The notes under the pieces: model-generated
Databases searched by the model: none
Seen by the model: the letters and a program-made list of their open reading frames with translations, nothing else
Told to the model about the DNA's origin: nothing
Made by a program: the position numbers and the translations under genes
Assembly (NCBI GenBank): GCA_023435725.1
Contig: JAEYRD010000181.1
Location: forward strand, 1 to 35,477
DNA from: Pseudomonadota bacterium
Lineage (GTDB): Bacteria; Pseudomonadota; Alphaproteobacteria; Rhizobiales; Xanthobacteraceae
Reading direction: 5' to 3'
Length of the DNA stretch: 35,477 bases
Part shown: positions 26,365 to 34,720 of the stretch, piece by piece
Layout: each line of letters begins with the position of its first letter
Numbering within the stretch: position 1 is the stretch's first letter

Positions 26365-26608
26365 GGGTCGCCAACACGAGTTCATGATTTATGAATTGCT
26401 TGGGATCAAGACCAGCAACGATCCCGAGCTGACTGCGGCTTCCGGAATGGAAAGGCTGTGTGACATGACCCGGACAGCTTCGGACCACTTCGAGCGCGGG
26501 GAGTTCGACCAGGCCGCCCTGCGCTATGAGGAAATATTGCGGATGTTTCCGGAAGACCCGGTAGCCAAATCGTTGCTGGCGACGTGCTCCGCAATGACGC
26601 GAGCTTGA
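26303..26608 (+). pseudogene. Displaced C-terminal segment of the adenylate cyclase gene
   Basis: The +1 frame from 26303 gives KVAEAAWSEIVARPIRKVQVKG, EFMIYELLGIK and a TPR-like tail (HFERGEFDQAALRYEEILRMFPEDP). These are exactly the segments expected after ICISD in class III cyclases. Removing one base from the A-A-A-G-G run at 26302-26306 would restore a single protein of about 1065 residues. Either the strain carries a real frameshift or the sequence has a homopolymer error. The catalytic residues lie before the break. Confidence 0.75.
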
Positions 26609-26615
26609 GTTGGTG

Positions 26616-27674
26616 CTATCGCTCGAACGGGAACACTCGGTTCCAGTCGTTTTTCATGCTGATCACCGTCCAGCCGTCCTTCTTCGCCTCGTCATAGAGT
26701 GCGGGCGTGAAGGAGCCGACCTTGCTTTCGGGCAGACCTTGCGCCGGGCCGTAGGCGTACTCACGCTCGGCATCGTCGTGCAGCAACAGCATCTTTAAGC
26801 GCGCGCCTGCGCCCGCACCGGTCCACTCCAGCATCTCGCGATCACCCGTCGAATTTCCGAACGCGGCATATGGGCGGCGGCCGATCATGAGGTGAATCCC
26901 CTCGGGCTTGCCCGCATCATTGTCGTTCAAGAGCAGCTTAGGCTCCTTGGTCAGGAACGGCTTGCCGTCCTTGCCATAGCCGTATTTCGTTCCGCCCGCA
27001 GTGCCCACCACCTGCTCGGGCGGGATGCCATAGACCTGCTGGGCGTAAACGCGCACGAAGTCCTGCCCTCCGCCGGTCACGATATAGGTCCTGTAGCCGT
27101 TGTCGCGGAGCAATCGCAGGACTTCGAGCATTGGCTGATAGACGAGCTCGGTGTAGGGGCGACTCCAGCGCGGATGCCGCGCGGAATCGAGCCACTTCTT
27201 CGCTTCGGCGTCGAACTCCTCCACCGATATCCCCGTCAGCGTCGCTGCGAGAATTTCCTCGAGATCCCGCAAAGAAAGCTTGGCGATCGCCTCCCGGTCG
27301 CCCGAGAGCACGGTCTTGAACGGCTCGACGTTCTTCAGTTCCGGCTTTTTTTCGACCGCTGCCGGGACACGCTCCAGACAGTAGAGCACCTGCGTGTACA
27401 TCGGATGCTCGACCCACAACGTGCCGTCCTGGTCGAACACGGCAATGCGGTCCCCCGCCGGCACGAAATTCGAGTTGGACTGATCTGTAGTGCTGCGCAC
27501 GAAATCGAGGATCGACTGTTTCGCGGCCCCATCGTTCCATGAAGGCAATGGGCTCCCCGCCGTTGTTTGCGCCGATGCCGAGACGGTCAGGAGCGGACTG
27601 GGCAAGGCGGGCAACAACGTCAAGATTGAAATTAGAGCACGACGGTTCATGCGGGCGCGCAGGAGAGGATGCAT
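26616..27674 (-). CDS. Exported HAD-superfamily phosphatase
   Basis: A 352-residue haloacid-dehalogenase-type hydrolase with an N-terminal export signal (RRALISILTLLPALPSPLLTVSASAQ). Catalytic motif I is FDQDGTLW with D81 (nucleophile) and D83. Motif II is IVTGGGQDF, and motif IV is AFGNSTGDREML. This arrangement fits phosphoserine-phosphatase-like enzymes; a periplasmic phosphomonoesterase is likely, substrate unknown. AGGAGGCGACC directly precedes the ATG at 27674. It lies 177 nt downstream of the arylsulfatase on the same strand, so the two may act together in releasing phosphate and sulfate from organic esters. Its 3' end nearly meets the cyclase gene (7 nt). Confidence 0.88.
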   Translation of the reverse strand: MHPLLRARMNRRALISILTLLPALPSPLLTVSASAQTTAGSPLPSWNDGAAKQSILDFVRSTTDQSNSNFVPAGDRIAVFDQDGTLWVEHPMYTQVLYCLERVPAAVEKKPELKNVEPFKTVLSGDREAIAKLSLRDLEEILAATLTGISVEEFDAEAKKWLDSARHPRWSRPYTELVYQPMLEVLRLLRDNGYRTYIVTGGGQDFVRVYAQQVYGIPPEQVVGTAGGTKYGYGKDGKPFLTKEPKLLLNDNDAGKPEGIHLMIGRRPYAAFGNSTGDREMLEWTGAGAGARLKMLLLHDDAEREYAYGPAQGLPESKVGSFTPALYDEAKKDGWTVISMKNDWNRVFPFER

Positions 27675-27851
27675 GGTCGCCTCCTAGTTCGTCGCTGGCG
27701 GAGCCTCAGCTTCTCCATCGCTTGCCTAAGCGCATGGGTCAGGTTGACGGTCTGTCGAAAGGGATTGACGGGAAGCGTCGTCAGCGCATCGCCTGTGGTG
27801 GGCGGACGCCCCGTGGGCGCCCGCTGAGCACATCATGCTCGCTTCACGCGG

Positions 27852-29567
27852 CTACTCGCTCGCCGCGCGGGCATTGGCCTTCTTGACCTCATCCAGGATT
27901 CCGCTGAGGTTGTAGGTTTCCGGCGCTTGCAGCGGCGGGAACTTCTCGTACGTCAGAAGGTGCTGCAGCCATAACTGCTGACCGATCGGCAGCATGTTCC
28001 AGTCGTACTGGAAGGCAGTTGCCGGGCCGCCGAGCGCGCCGCCCAGGCTCATGGCCGATTTCTGGTCGATGCCGACATTCTGCTCGAAGGGATCACGCTT
28101 GATGTTCTGGACTAGGGTGAAGTGGAACGGGACGAGCGGCATGATCCAACCAGCCGGGCCAGGCTGCGACATGGTGTAGTACATCTTCCAGTTCTTGTAG
28201 CGTACCGCCGACGGCGTCGAACCCGAGAAATAGAAGAAGTAGTCCCGTGCCGACTTCTCCGACTTGCCTTCGAGGTACTCGCGTTGATCGAAGCCATCGA
28301 GGGTGGTCTTGACGATGCCGGGGTACTTCCCCGCCTCGATCTGCTGCTTGAGTTCGTCGCCCTTTGGTCCGCCGGCGATGTCGACCAGGGTGGGCACCCA
28401 GTCAAGCGCCGCGAACAACTGGTTCTTCACCGTGCCCGGCTTGATGACGCCCGGCCATTTGATGACCATCGGCGCGCGGTAGCCGCCTTCCCAGGCCTCG
28501 CCCTTCTGGCCCTTGAACGGCGTGATGCCTCCGTCCGGGAAGCTGATCTGCTCGGCACCATTGTCGGTGGTGAAGACGACGATGGTATTGTCGGCTTGGC
28601 CCATGTCATCCAGTTTCTTGAGGACGAGGCCGATGTTGTCGTCCATCTGCTTCATGCCGGCTTCGTTGACACCCCAGTCCTTGCCGCCGCGCTCGCCGAC
28701 CATGGCCTCATACTTCGGCGGCAGCACGGTGACGACATGCATGCGTGCCGGGTTGTACCAGACGAAGAAGGGCTTGTTGGTCTTCTTGGGATCGTTGCGG
28801 TCGAGGAAGCTGATGACCTTTTCCGAGATCTCCTCGTCCACTGTCTTCGACCGTTCCAGGGTGAGCGGGCCCTCGTCGCTGCACGTCTGACTCTTGCTGG
28901 TGCCGTCCGAAGATTTGCACGACAGGACGTTGCGCGGGGGAGTCAGACAGATCGTCGTCTTGGGATCCACCGCGCCGGGCACCTCCGGCACGCCGGGGAT
29001 CGGCGTGTTCTTGCACGGCGGCGCAACGGTCTGCTGCAGCGGAGTCTTGTTGATGTCGGGGAAGCTCACGCCCTGCATCGCGTCGAGGTGATAGAGGTAG
29101 CCACAATATTCCTGGAAGCCGTGCGCCGTGGGCAGTGCATCGGTGTGATCGCCGAGATGGTTCTTGCCGAACTCACCGGTGTTGTAGCCGAGATCGAGCA
29201 GGAACTGGGCCAGCGCAGGGGTACCAGGCCGCAGGTAGGACGGGCTTCCCGGCAGTTGCGGCGGGATCATGCCGGTGCGCAACGGGTACATGCCGGTGAA
29301 GAACGCGTTGCGCCCCGAGGTGCAGCTCTGCATGGCGACGTAATCCACGAAGAGAGCACCTTCGTTGCCGATGCGATCGATGCTCGGCGTCTCGCCGACC
29401 ATCAGCCCGCGATGATAGATGCTCGGCTGCATCCATCCGATGTCGTCGCCCATGATGAAGAGGATATTGGGTTTTTGCCCCTGCTGGGCGGAGGCAGGAG
29501 TGCTCGCCATTGTCGTGGCCGTGCAGAGCACAACAAGAGCGCCCCAGATGGTTCTGAACATGCTCAT
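27852..29567 (-). CDS. Exported arylsulfatase (sulfatase family) with C-T-S-G-R active site
   Basis: A 571-residue alkaline-phosphatase-superfamily sulfatase hydrolysing sulfate esters. The start at 29567 (AGGAAAGG upstream) gives a clean signal peptide ending near ASAQQG; an earlier in-frame start would add 20 residues and spoil it. Metal ligands begin with the D41-D42 pair in FIMGDDIGW. The cysteine converted to formylglycine is C82 in SCTSGRNAF. The family norm at the third motif position is Pro or Ala (CxPxR, CTAGR); Ser here is unusual. Further landmarks are VFTTDNGAEQISFPDGG and KGQKGEAWEGGYRAPMVIKWPG. It needs a formylglycine-generating enzyme, not seen in this window. Confidence 0.92.
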   Translation of the reverse strand: MSMFRTIWGALVVLCTATTMASTPASAQQGQKPNILFIMGDDIGWMQPSIYHRGLMVGETPSIDRIGNEGALFVDYVAMQSCTSGRNAFFTGMYPLRTGMIPPQLPGSPSYLRPGTPALAQFLLDLGYNTGEFGKNHLGDHTDALPTAHGFQEYCGYLYHLDAMQGVSFPDINKTPLQQTVAPPCKNTPIPGVPEVPGAVDPKTTICLTPPRNVLSCKSSDGTSKSQTCSDEGPLTLERSKTVDEEISEKVISFLDRNDPKKTNKPFFVWYNPARMHVVTVLPPKYEAMVGERGGKDWGVNEAGMKQMDDNIGLVLKKLDDMGQADNTIVVFTTDNGAEQISFPDGGITPFKGQKGEAWEGGYRAPMVIKWPGVIKPGTVKNQLFAALDWVPTLVDIAGGPKGDELKQQIEAGKYPGIVKTTLDGFDQREYLEGKSEKSARDYFFYFSGSTPSAVRYKNWKMYYTMSQPGPAGWIMPLVPFHFTLVQNIKRDPFEQNVGIDQKSAMSLGGALGGPATAFQYDWNMLPIGQQLWLQHLLTYEKFPPLQAPETYNLSGILDEVKKANARAASE

Positions 29568-29752
29568 GGTTGCCTTTCCTTGATGTCGGCTGCCAAAGCT
29601 TGGGCCGCAGCCTTCGCCCACCTCCACCCATCGACCTGGCCCCGGCCTTTTTGCCCATGCGGGATCGTGCCCCAGGCATTCGGTCGACGCTCTGGCGATG
29701 GGAAATTCGCCGAAGCGCGCCCGATGCGCTATGCGCTTTCGGCAAACTGCGC

Positions 29753-30697
29753 CTAAGTTTGCGGACCGTCGTGCAGCGTGGCTGAGGGGGATTCACCGAA
29801 GGTGGTGCGATACGTCACCGCAAAACGCCCAAGCTCGAGGAATTGATGATCTCGGGCGACCTCCGCTACGCTTGTTGTCGAAGGATCGGCACGTCGCAGC
29901 GCGGCACGAGCCTTGTTCAATCGTCGCAACAGGAGATATCGCGTGGGGCTTACGCCGAGGAATTCGGCGCAGCACATCCGAAGTGTTCGCTCCGGCACGC
30001 CGATCTCTGCACAAAGAGAGGGCATGCTTGGCTTTTGGTCGATGTGTTTGTTCAGCGCTTCTTCGAAACGAACCATTATCGCGCCGTGATGGTGTCTGGT
30101 CCTGGAATTGTTGCCCGTCTCGTTGGTGGCCAGGCAATGAATCGTAGCGGAAAGCAGTTCCTGCTCCAGCGCTCTCGCCACCTCGGAGCGCTCGATCGAT
30201 TTGTGCCTTGCGGCATTCGCGCGGCTGCAGGCTTGCGCAAAAAGACGCCGGAATCTCAATACCTCCGCCTGCGCAGGACGGAATATTTTGCTTGCGTGCG
30301 GCGGCGCGATCGCCGGACCAGTCAGTGCTTTGCTGCAACTCGCGAGTAGCTTGGACGATAGCGCTATCAAACCCCATTCGCACGCACCGTTGGATCGTTG
30401 GTGCGTCCGCTGGCCGCAACCGTTCAAGACCATGTCGCCATTTCGCAAAGCAAATCCGTCGGAGATGAAAGATTGCGGACCGACTGGAAACGACAGGAAC
30501 ATCCGCTCGGCGGGCAACGTAATATAGGCGATGCGCGGGAGGCTTTCGCAACACCGATAGACTTCCAGATCTTTCAGTTTCAGCCGTGTCAGCCGTGCTT
30601 TGAAAACTCCGGCACCTGTTATCGTCAGATTTATGCGTGCATCACCGAATCCGGCTGCGTAAGCATCGCTAGATGTGAGTAGGCAGGTCTCTGCCAT
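29753..30697 (-). CDS. AraC-family transcriptional regulator 1
   Basis: A 314-residue regulator. The N-terminal ~190 residues form a putative ligand-sensing domain without clear motifs. The C-terminal ~100 residues are the AraC double helix-turn-helix (SLCAEIGVPERTLRMCCAEFLGVSPTRYLLLRRL, then SVAEVARDHQFLELGRFAVTYRTTFGESP). It is upstream of the arylsulfatase gene on the same strand (185-nt gap) and is a natural candidate to control the sulfatase-phosphatase pair. It shares its DNA-binding domain pattern closely with the regulator at 31304-32311, indicating paralogy. Confidence 0.88.
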   Translation of the reverse strand: MAETCLLTSSDAYAAGFGDARINLTITGAGVFKARLTRLKLKDLEVYRCCESLPRIAYITLPAERMFLSFPVGPQSFISDGFALRNGDMVLNGCGQRTHQRSNGACEWGLIALSSKLLASCSKALTGPAIAPPHASKIFRPAQAEVLRFRRLFAQACSRANAARHKSIERSEVARALEQELLSATIHCLATNETGNNSRTRHHHGAIMVRFEEALNKHIDQKPSMPSLCAEIGVPERTLRMCCAEFLGVSPTRYLLLRRLNKARAALRRADPSTTSVAEVARDHQFLELGRFAVTYRTTFGESPSATLHDGPQT

Positions 30698-30754
30698 ATG
30701 CCTCGTCCCCCTCGGACCGGCGGACAGTTCTTGCGACCTGTTGAATTATCGGTC

Positions 30755-30871
30755 TCACCGCGCGGCGCGCAGGGCTCTGACATCCCTTGCCTTTACCGGC
30801 TCTGCCGGCAGCGAGGCCGCCAGGAATGGGACAACCAAGGCGGTAGCGGAAAGAAATCGCAAACCGGGCAT
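30755..30871 (-). CDS. 38-aa signal-peptide-like small protein (possible truncated secreted protein)
   Basis: A very strong ribosome site, GAGGAGG, lies five bases before ATG 30871. The product MPGLRFLSATALVVPFLAAS... is a textbook signal peptide ending at PVKA, followed by only about ten residues (RDVRALRAAR) before the stop. It may be the stub of a truncated exported protein or a genuine small peptide. It lies 57 nt upstream of the AraC-family gene on the same strand. The rest of the interval to 31303 (432 nt) holds nothing I can call. Confidence 0.45.
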   Translation of the reverse strand: MPGLRFLSATALVVPFLAASLPAEPVKARDVRALRAAR

Positions 30872-31303
30872 GTTTACCTCCTCGAACGACAGCACGCCCC
30901 CTGCGTCGCAGCCGGGCACGTGCGGGGGCCCGGCTGAGATAACGATATCCGGCCGATCCAAAACCGCTATGCAGTTACGGCACAAGTGTAATGGGATTGC
31001 GCCCGAAAACCCTGAATTTCGGAAGAGCCTTTGGGGGAAGCCGGTCAATCCTACTGCCCTGTCGCAGAGTTCACCTACCCCTGGGCTCGGGAACAGGGGG
31101 ACATAGCGATGCGTGGACGTATCGGCTGTTGGCTGCTTGCCCAACGTCGCTTCTGTGCCGGTCCAGGCGCTTGAGGAGGCTGCTTCATCCGAGCCGACGC
31201 TTGCTCCGCTGCAAGGGAAGGCGGACGATTGAGATCGATCGCAGTCGCTCGCCTCCCTGAACGGCCGTCTGGTGGGGAAACGGGTCGGAGAATTCAAGAA
31301 CCC

Positions 31304-32311
31304 TCAAGCGGCCGGCAAGTCTGTGACTGCGAGCGATGACGGGCGAACGAGACGGACTTCTGGCTGTACCGCGGGGCGCTGCAACGTATACGAGGGCGTC
31401 TCTCCGAACAGTAGGTGGTAGGCAACCGAAAAGCGCCCGAGTTCCCAAAAGCCGTGGTCAGTAACGATCTGCGTCACGGTCGCTTTGGACGTGTCCGAAC
31501 GCAGGAGGGCTCGCCGCACGAGGTGCATTCGGCGCAAGGCGAGATAACGGATTGGGCCCATACCGAGATGCTCCGCGCAGGAGGCCCGAAGCGTTCGCTC
31601 GGCAACGCCGATTGCCGCGCAAATTTCGGTCAGATAGATCGGCCTGCCCGGATTTGCTTCCAAGAACTCCTCAAACCGCGCGATGATGGTGTCGTGGCGA
31701 CGGCTGCCGGCGGTTGGCTTCACGGTGGCGCCCTCGGCGAGGCACCTGACCATGCGATGAATGAGCTCATTCTCGAACGCCCGAAGCACTTGTGGCAGCC
31801 CAAGAATTTCCGGGTTGTCGTGGGCAAGCTGCCCGACGCTCTTGTGCAGCTTGAGCAATCGGAGCGTCAGTGCAGAATGCGGGCGAATAATTCGCTTTTG
31901 CGGTGTCTTCGGAAGCTCACCGCCGATTATTGTCTCAGCAGCGGCATCCAGATCGTCAATCGGAAGAGACATTGTTCCATAGTGAAGGTTCGCTGCGGAT
32001 CGTTGATGTACGACATCGAAGCTGTTCGCGACGATGTCGCCGGGCAAAACCTCCTGGCCACAGTGCAGGAAGGGTGACGAACCGGGTTCGGAAAGGAAGC
32101 CAATCGATCTCCGGCCGGGCTTGACCGCGACAGTATTGACTTGCGGGAGAGATATACGAAATCGATGTACCAGGAGCTTGTTCATGCCGATCTGTGTAAT
32201 CTCGGCATGGAAACATCCCTTCGCCGTCGGAATTAATTCAAGCTGCGCAGACCGAATAATTGCCTGGCACGCCGACGGATCGGAAAAATCGAATACTCTA
32301 CTCCACGCCAC
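31304..32311 (-). CDS. AraC-family transcriptional regulator 2
   Basis: A 335-residue regulator. The frame is open further upstream, but GTG 32311 is preferred. It has GGGAGA eight bases upstream and yields an N-terminus (VAWSRVFDFSDPSACQAIIRSAQLEL) where relatives normally begin. A sensing domain with IGMNKLLVHRFRISLPQVNT is followed by the AraC DNA-binding region (EICAAIGVAERTLRASCAEHLGMGPIRYLALRRM; VTQIVTDHGFWELGRFSVAYHLLFGETP). Target and ligand unknown. It is paralogous to the regulator at 29753-30697. Confidence 0.85.
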   Translation of the reverse strand: MAWSRVFDFSDPSACQAIIRSAQLELIPTAKGCFHAEITQIGMNKLLVHRFRISLPQVNTVAVKPGRRSIGFLSEPGSSPFLHCGQEVLPGDIVANSFDVVHQRSAANLHYGTMSLPIDDLDAAAETIIGGELPKTPQKRIIRPHSALTLRLLKLHKSVGQLAHDNPEILGLPQVLRAFENELIHRMVRCLAEGATVKPTAGSRRHDTIIARFEEFLEANPGRPIYLTEICAAIGVAERTLRASCAEHLGMGPIRYLALRRMHLVRRALLRSDTSKATVTQIVTDHGFWELGRFSVAYHLLFGETPSYTLQRPAVQPEVRLVRPSSLAVTDLPAA

Positions 32312-33018
32312 TGTCGGTCTCCCCCGATAGGGAATTGTTACGTGTCGGACAACTCGTGCTATAGCGCGAACATCGGGAGGATTTGGCCTCGGATCGCAAA
32401 AGCGGATCAGTGTGATCGCGGCGACCCGAAGTAGGGATCGTGTTTTGGCTCTTTGCTTACCTGTGACGCGCTCACGTCCATTGATATGAATCAATGCGGA
32501 GATTGTGGCGGAAACGGTGATGCTGCGGCGCAGCGTGGTTGGTTAGACATCTTCACGCTGGTGCCGCTGCTCGTCGAATTGAGTAACGCCTCCCGGCGCT
32601 CAGCGCTTTTGGAGGGGAAATGTCGCCTTCCAGTTCACGCTTCATGTCGACACCGGTCCAATGGTTGGCCGCCGCGAGATCGAGCTGGCCGAAATGCGAC
32701 AGCAAGTGGCCGCGAGACACCCAAGGCCGAGCCGACGTAATCCGGTAAGTTGCGTTGCAGTTTGACTTGCTGCAGCGTGAACTGATTGACGAGATGCCGG
32801 CACCTTATTCACTTCAGTCTCGGCTTGGATCATTTGGTTCGAATGTGCCGACTAGATCGTCGCTGACGCACGTTACCATGGCCTGCTTGTGTCCATCGAC
32901 ATCAGGCCATGCGCGGCGCAGATGGGTCTCCCGAGCGAAAGGACAAGAAACGAGCGCAGCGCCCAACGACGAGATGGAGCCGCGTTCGTTTCCGCCGGGT
33001 TGCGATGAGAAGCGCCGC
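32312..33018. other. Intergenic region between AraC regulator 2 and the alpha/beta hydrolase
   Basis: About 700 nt without a gene I can support. Open frames here are short, lack ribosome sites and do not resemble known families. It presumably contains the regulator's promoter. No repeat, RNA gene or clear terminator was seen. Confidence 0.4.
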
Positions 33019-33858
33019 TCAGGCCGCGCGTTGTACTCTTCCTTCTACGAACGCTAACAGATCCTCGTTAACCCGATCCTTGTGCGTCGTGCAAAGACCA
33101 TGCGGGGCGCCCTTATAGACCTTCAGAATGGTATCCTCGAGCAGTTGGGCCTGAAGCGCGCCGGCGTTTATGCACGGCACGATTTGGTCGTCGTCGCCCT
33201 GGATGACAAGTGTTGGCACGTCAAACTTCCTGAGGTCCTCCGTCTGATCCGTTTCAGAAAATGCCTTGATGCAGAAATAGGCCGCAGGAAAGCCTGCCAT
33301 CATGCCCTGCAGCCAGAACGAGTCACGGACTCCTTCCGAGATTGTCGCGCCTGGACGGTTGTAGCCATAGAAGGGCATGCTTAGTTCCTTCCAAAACTGC
33401 GAACGGTCGCCAACGACGCTCGCGCGGAGCCCGTCGAACACCGAGAGCGGCAAGCCGCCCGGATTGTCTGGCGTCTTCAGCATCAGCGGCGGCACCGCTG
33501 CGATTAGTGCCGCTCGTGCGACCCGTTTTGTGCCGTGACGCGCGATGTAGCGTGCGACTTCGCCGCCTCCCGTCGAGTGGCCGACGTGGGTGACGTTGGT
33601 TAAGCCCAGCTGCTGGACCAACTCGGCCAGGTCATCGGCATAGGTGTTCATGTCGTTGCCGCGCCATGGTTGACTCGAGCGTCCATGGCCGCGACGGTCA
33701 TGGGCGATGCAGCGGTAGCCGCGGGACGCGAGGAAGAACATCTGGTCCTCGAACGCGTCGGAGGAGAGCGGCCAGCCATGGCTGAAGACAATTGGCTGCC
33801 CGCTGCCCCAATCCTTGTAGTAGATCTGCGTGCCGTCTTTGGTCGTGATCGTGCTCAT
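33019..33858 (-). CDS. Alpha/beta hydrolase, non-haem chloroperoxidase type
   Basis: A 279-residue serine hydrolase of the cofactor-free chloroperoxidase group. The nucleophile S95 is in GHSTGGG. The acid is in QGDDDQIVP and the histidine in GAPHGLC. The HGWPLSSDAFEDQM segment supplies the oxyanion region and DRRGHGRSS is diagnostic of this family. ATG 33858 (GAGG six bases upstream) gives the usual start MSTITTKDGTQIYYKDWG; an upstream ATG at 33885 would add nine residues. Typical activities are esterase and peracid formation; the natural substrate is unknown. It is divergent from the hdeD gene, with a shared 255-nt upstream region. Confidence 0.9.
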   Translation of the reverse strand: MSTITTKDGTQIYYKDWGSGQPIVFSHGWPLSSDAFEDQMFFLASRGYRCIAHDRRGHGRSSQPWRGNDMNTYADDLAELVQQLGLTNVTHVGHSTGGGEVARYIARHGTKRVARAALIAAVPPLMLKTPDNPGGLPLSVFDGLRASVVGDRSQFWKELSMPFYGYNRPGATISEGVRDSFWLQGMMAGFPAAYFCIKAFSETDQTEDLRKFDVPTLVIQGDDDQIVPCINAGALQAQLLEDTILKVYKGAPHGLCTTHKDRVNEDLLAFVEGRVQRAA

Positions 33859-34113
33859 ATTGGCCTCGATGGTTGGAGTTGACATCGCTCCAAACTACGT
33901 TCGCGGCGCGCGCTGCGTATTTCCCGATCAGCCGGCTCGTTGTTTGAATGCACGCTCGGCCGCGTGGCCATGCGCTGCCCGATGCCATGCCGCCATCGTG
34001 CGAGTCGGAAATGGCGGCGACCTCTCCGAAAGACCTCATCCGACCCGCTCCCTAGCATCGGCGGAAAAGCGGCCGGAAGAACTTCGGTCCGCGACGTCTC
34101 GATATGAGGTCTG

Positions 34114-34716
34114 ATGATGACGGATGCAGTGAATGTGAGGGTTTCGCTCGGAGCGGCGATACATGCGATTACGGGCAGGTGGGGCTGGTTTGTCGCGCTC
34201 GGCGTCGGCGAACTGATCCTGGGCGGAATCGCGTCGGCCAATTTGATGGCGACCAATCTCGCTTCGGTCCTGGTCATCGGCGCGGCGATGATCTTCGCCG
34301 GACTGCTCCAGATCGCCCATGCGTTCTCCGCCCGCGGCTTGCGCGGGGTGTTGTTCTGGTTGCTCGCCGGCGTGATCTACGGCGCTGCCGGCGTCATCAT
34401 CCTCTTTGATCCCCTGCTGGCATCGCTGACCCTGTCGCTCACAGCAGGCATGTTCCTGGTTGTCGCCGGATTGATGCGGATCTGGGCCGGGCTTCACGTG
34501 CGGCCTGCTGCAGGCTGGCGGTGGATCGTCGCGGCCGGCGCGCTCACGGTCTGCGTCGGCGGCATCGTGGTTGCCGCGTGGCCCGCCATCGGCCTGTGGT
34601 TTCTCGGCGCCATGCTGGTCGTCGACCTGATCTTCCAGGGATGGGGCCTGATTGCTTTTGGCGTGGCGCTGCGGGCGCGCGCTTTGCGGCACACGCACAG
34701 GCCGGCGACGGTGTAA
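34114..34716 (+). CDS. HdeD-family (DUF308) membrane protein
   Basis: A 200-residue inner-membrane protein with six predicted hydrophobic helices in three hairpins (e.g. WFVALGVGELILGGIASANL, GVLFWLLAGVIYGAAGVIILF, LWFLGAMLVVDLIFQGWGLI). The spacing and the F-D-P-x-x-A turn are typical of HdeD/DUF308 proteins, which are linked to acid resistance in enterobacteria but poorly understood in rhizobia. It ends 4 nt before the fdhD start, so the two genes are probably co-transcribed. Confidence 0.85.
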   Translation: MMTDAVNVRVSLGAAIHAITGRWGWFVALGVGELILGGIASANLMATNLASVLVIGAAMIFAGLLQIAHAFSARGLRGVLFWLLAGVIYGAAGVIILFDPLLASLTLSLTAGMFLVVAGLMRIWAGLHVRPAAGWRWIVAAGALTVCVGGIVVAAWPAIGLWFLGAMLVVDLIFQGWGLIAFGVALRARALRHTHRPATV

Positions 34717-34720
34717 GCCC

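Noticed and set aside
28122..29756. 544-codon open frame on the + strand opposite the arylsulfatase
   Set aside because: It shadows a sulfatase with clear metal and formylglycine motifs and is rich in Arg/Ala/His without domains.
32755..33057. 100-codon + strand frame before the alpha/beta hydrolase
   Set aside because: No ribosome site, no family resemblance, and it overlaps the hydrolase 3' end.
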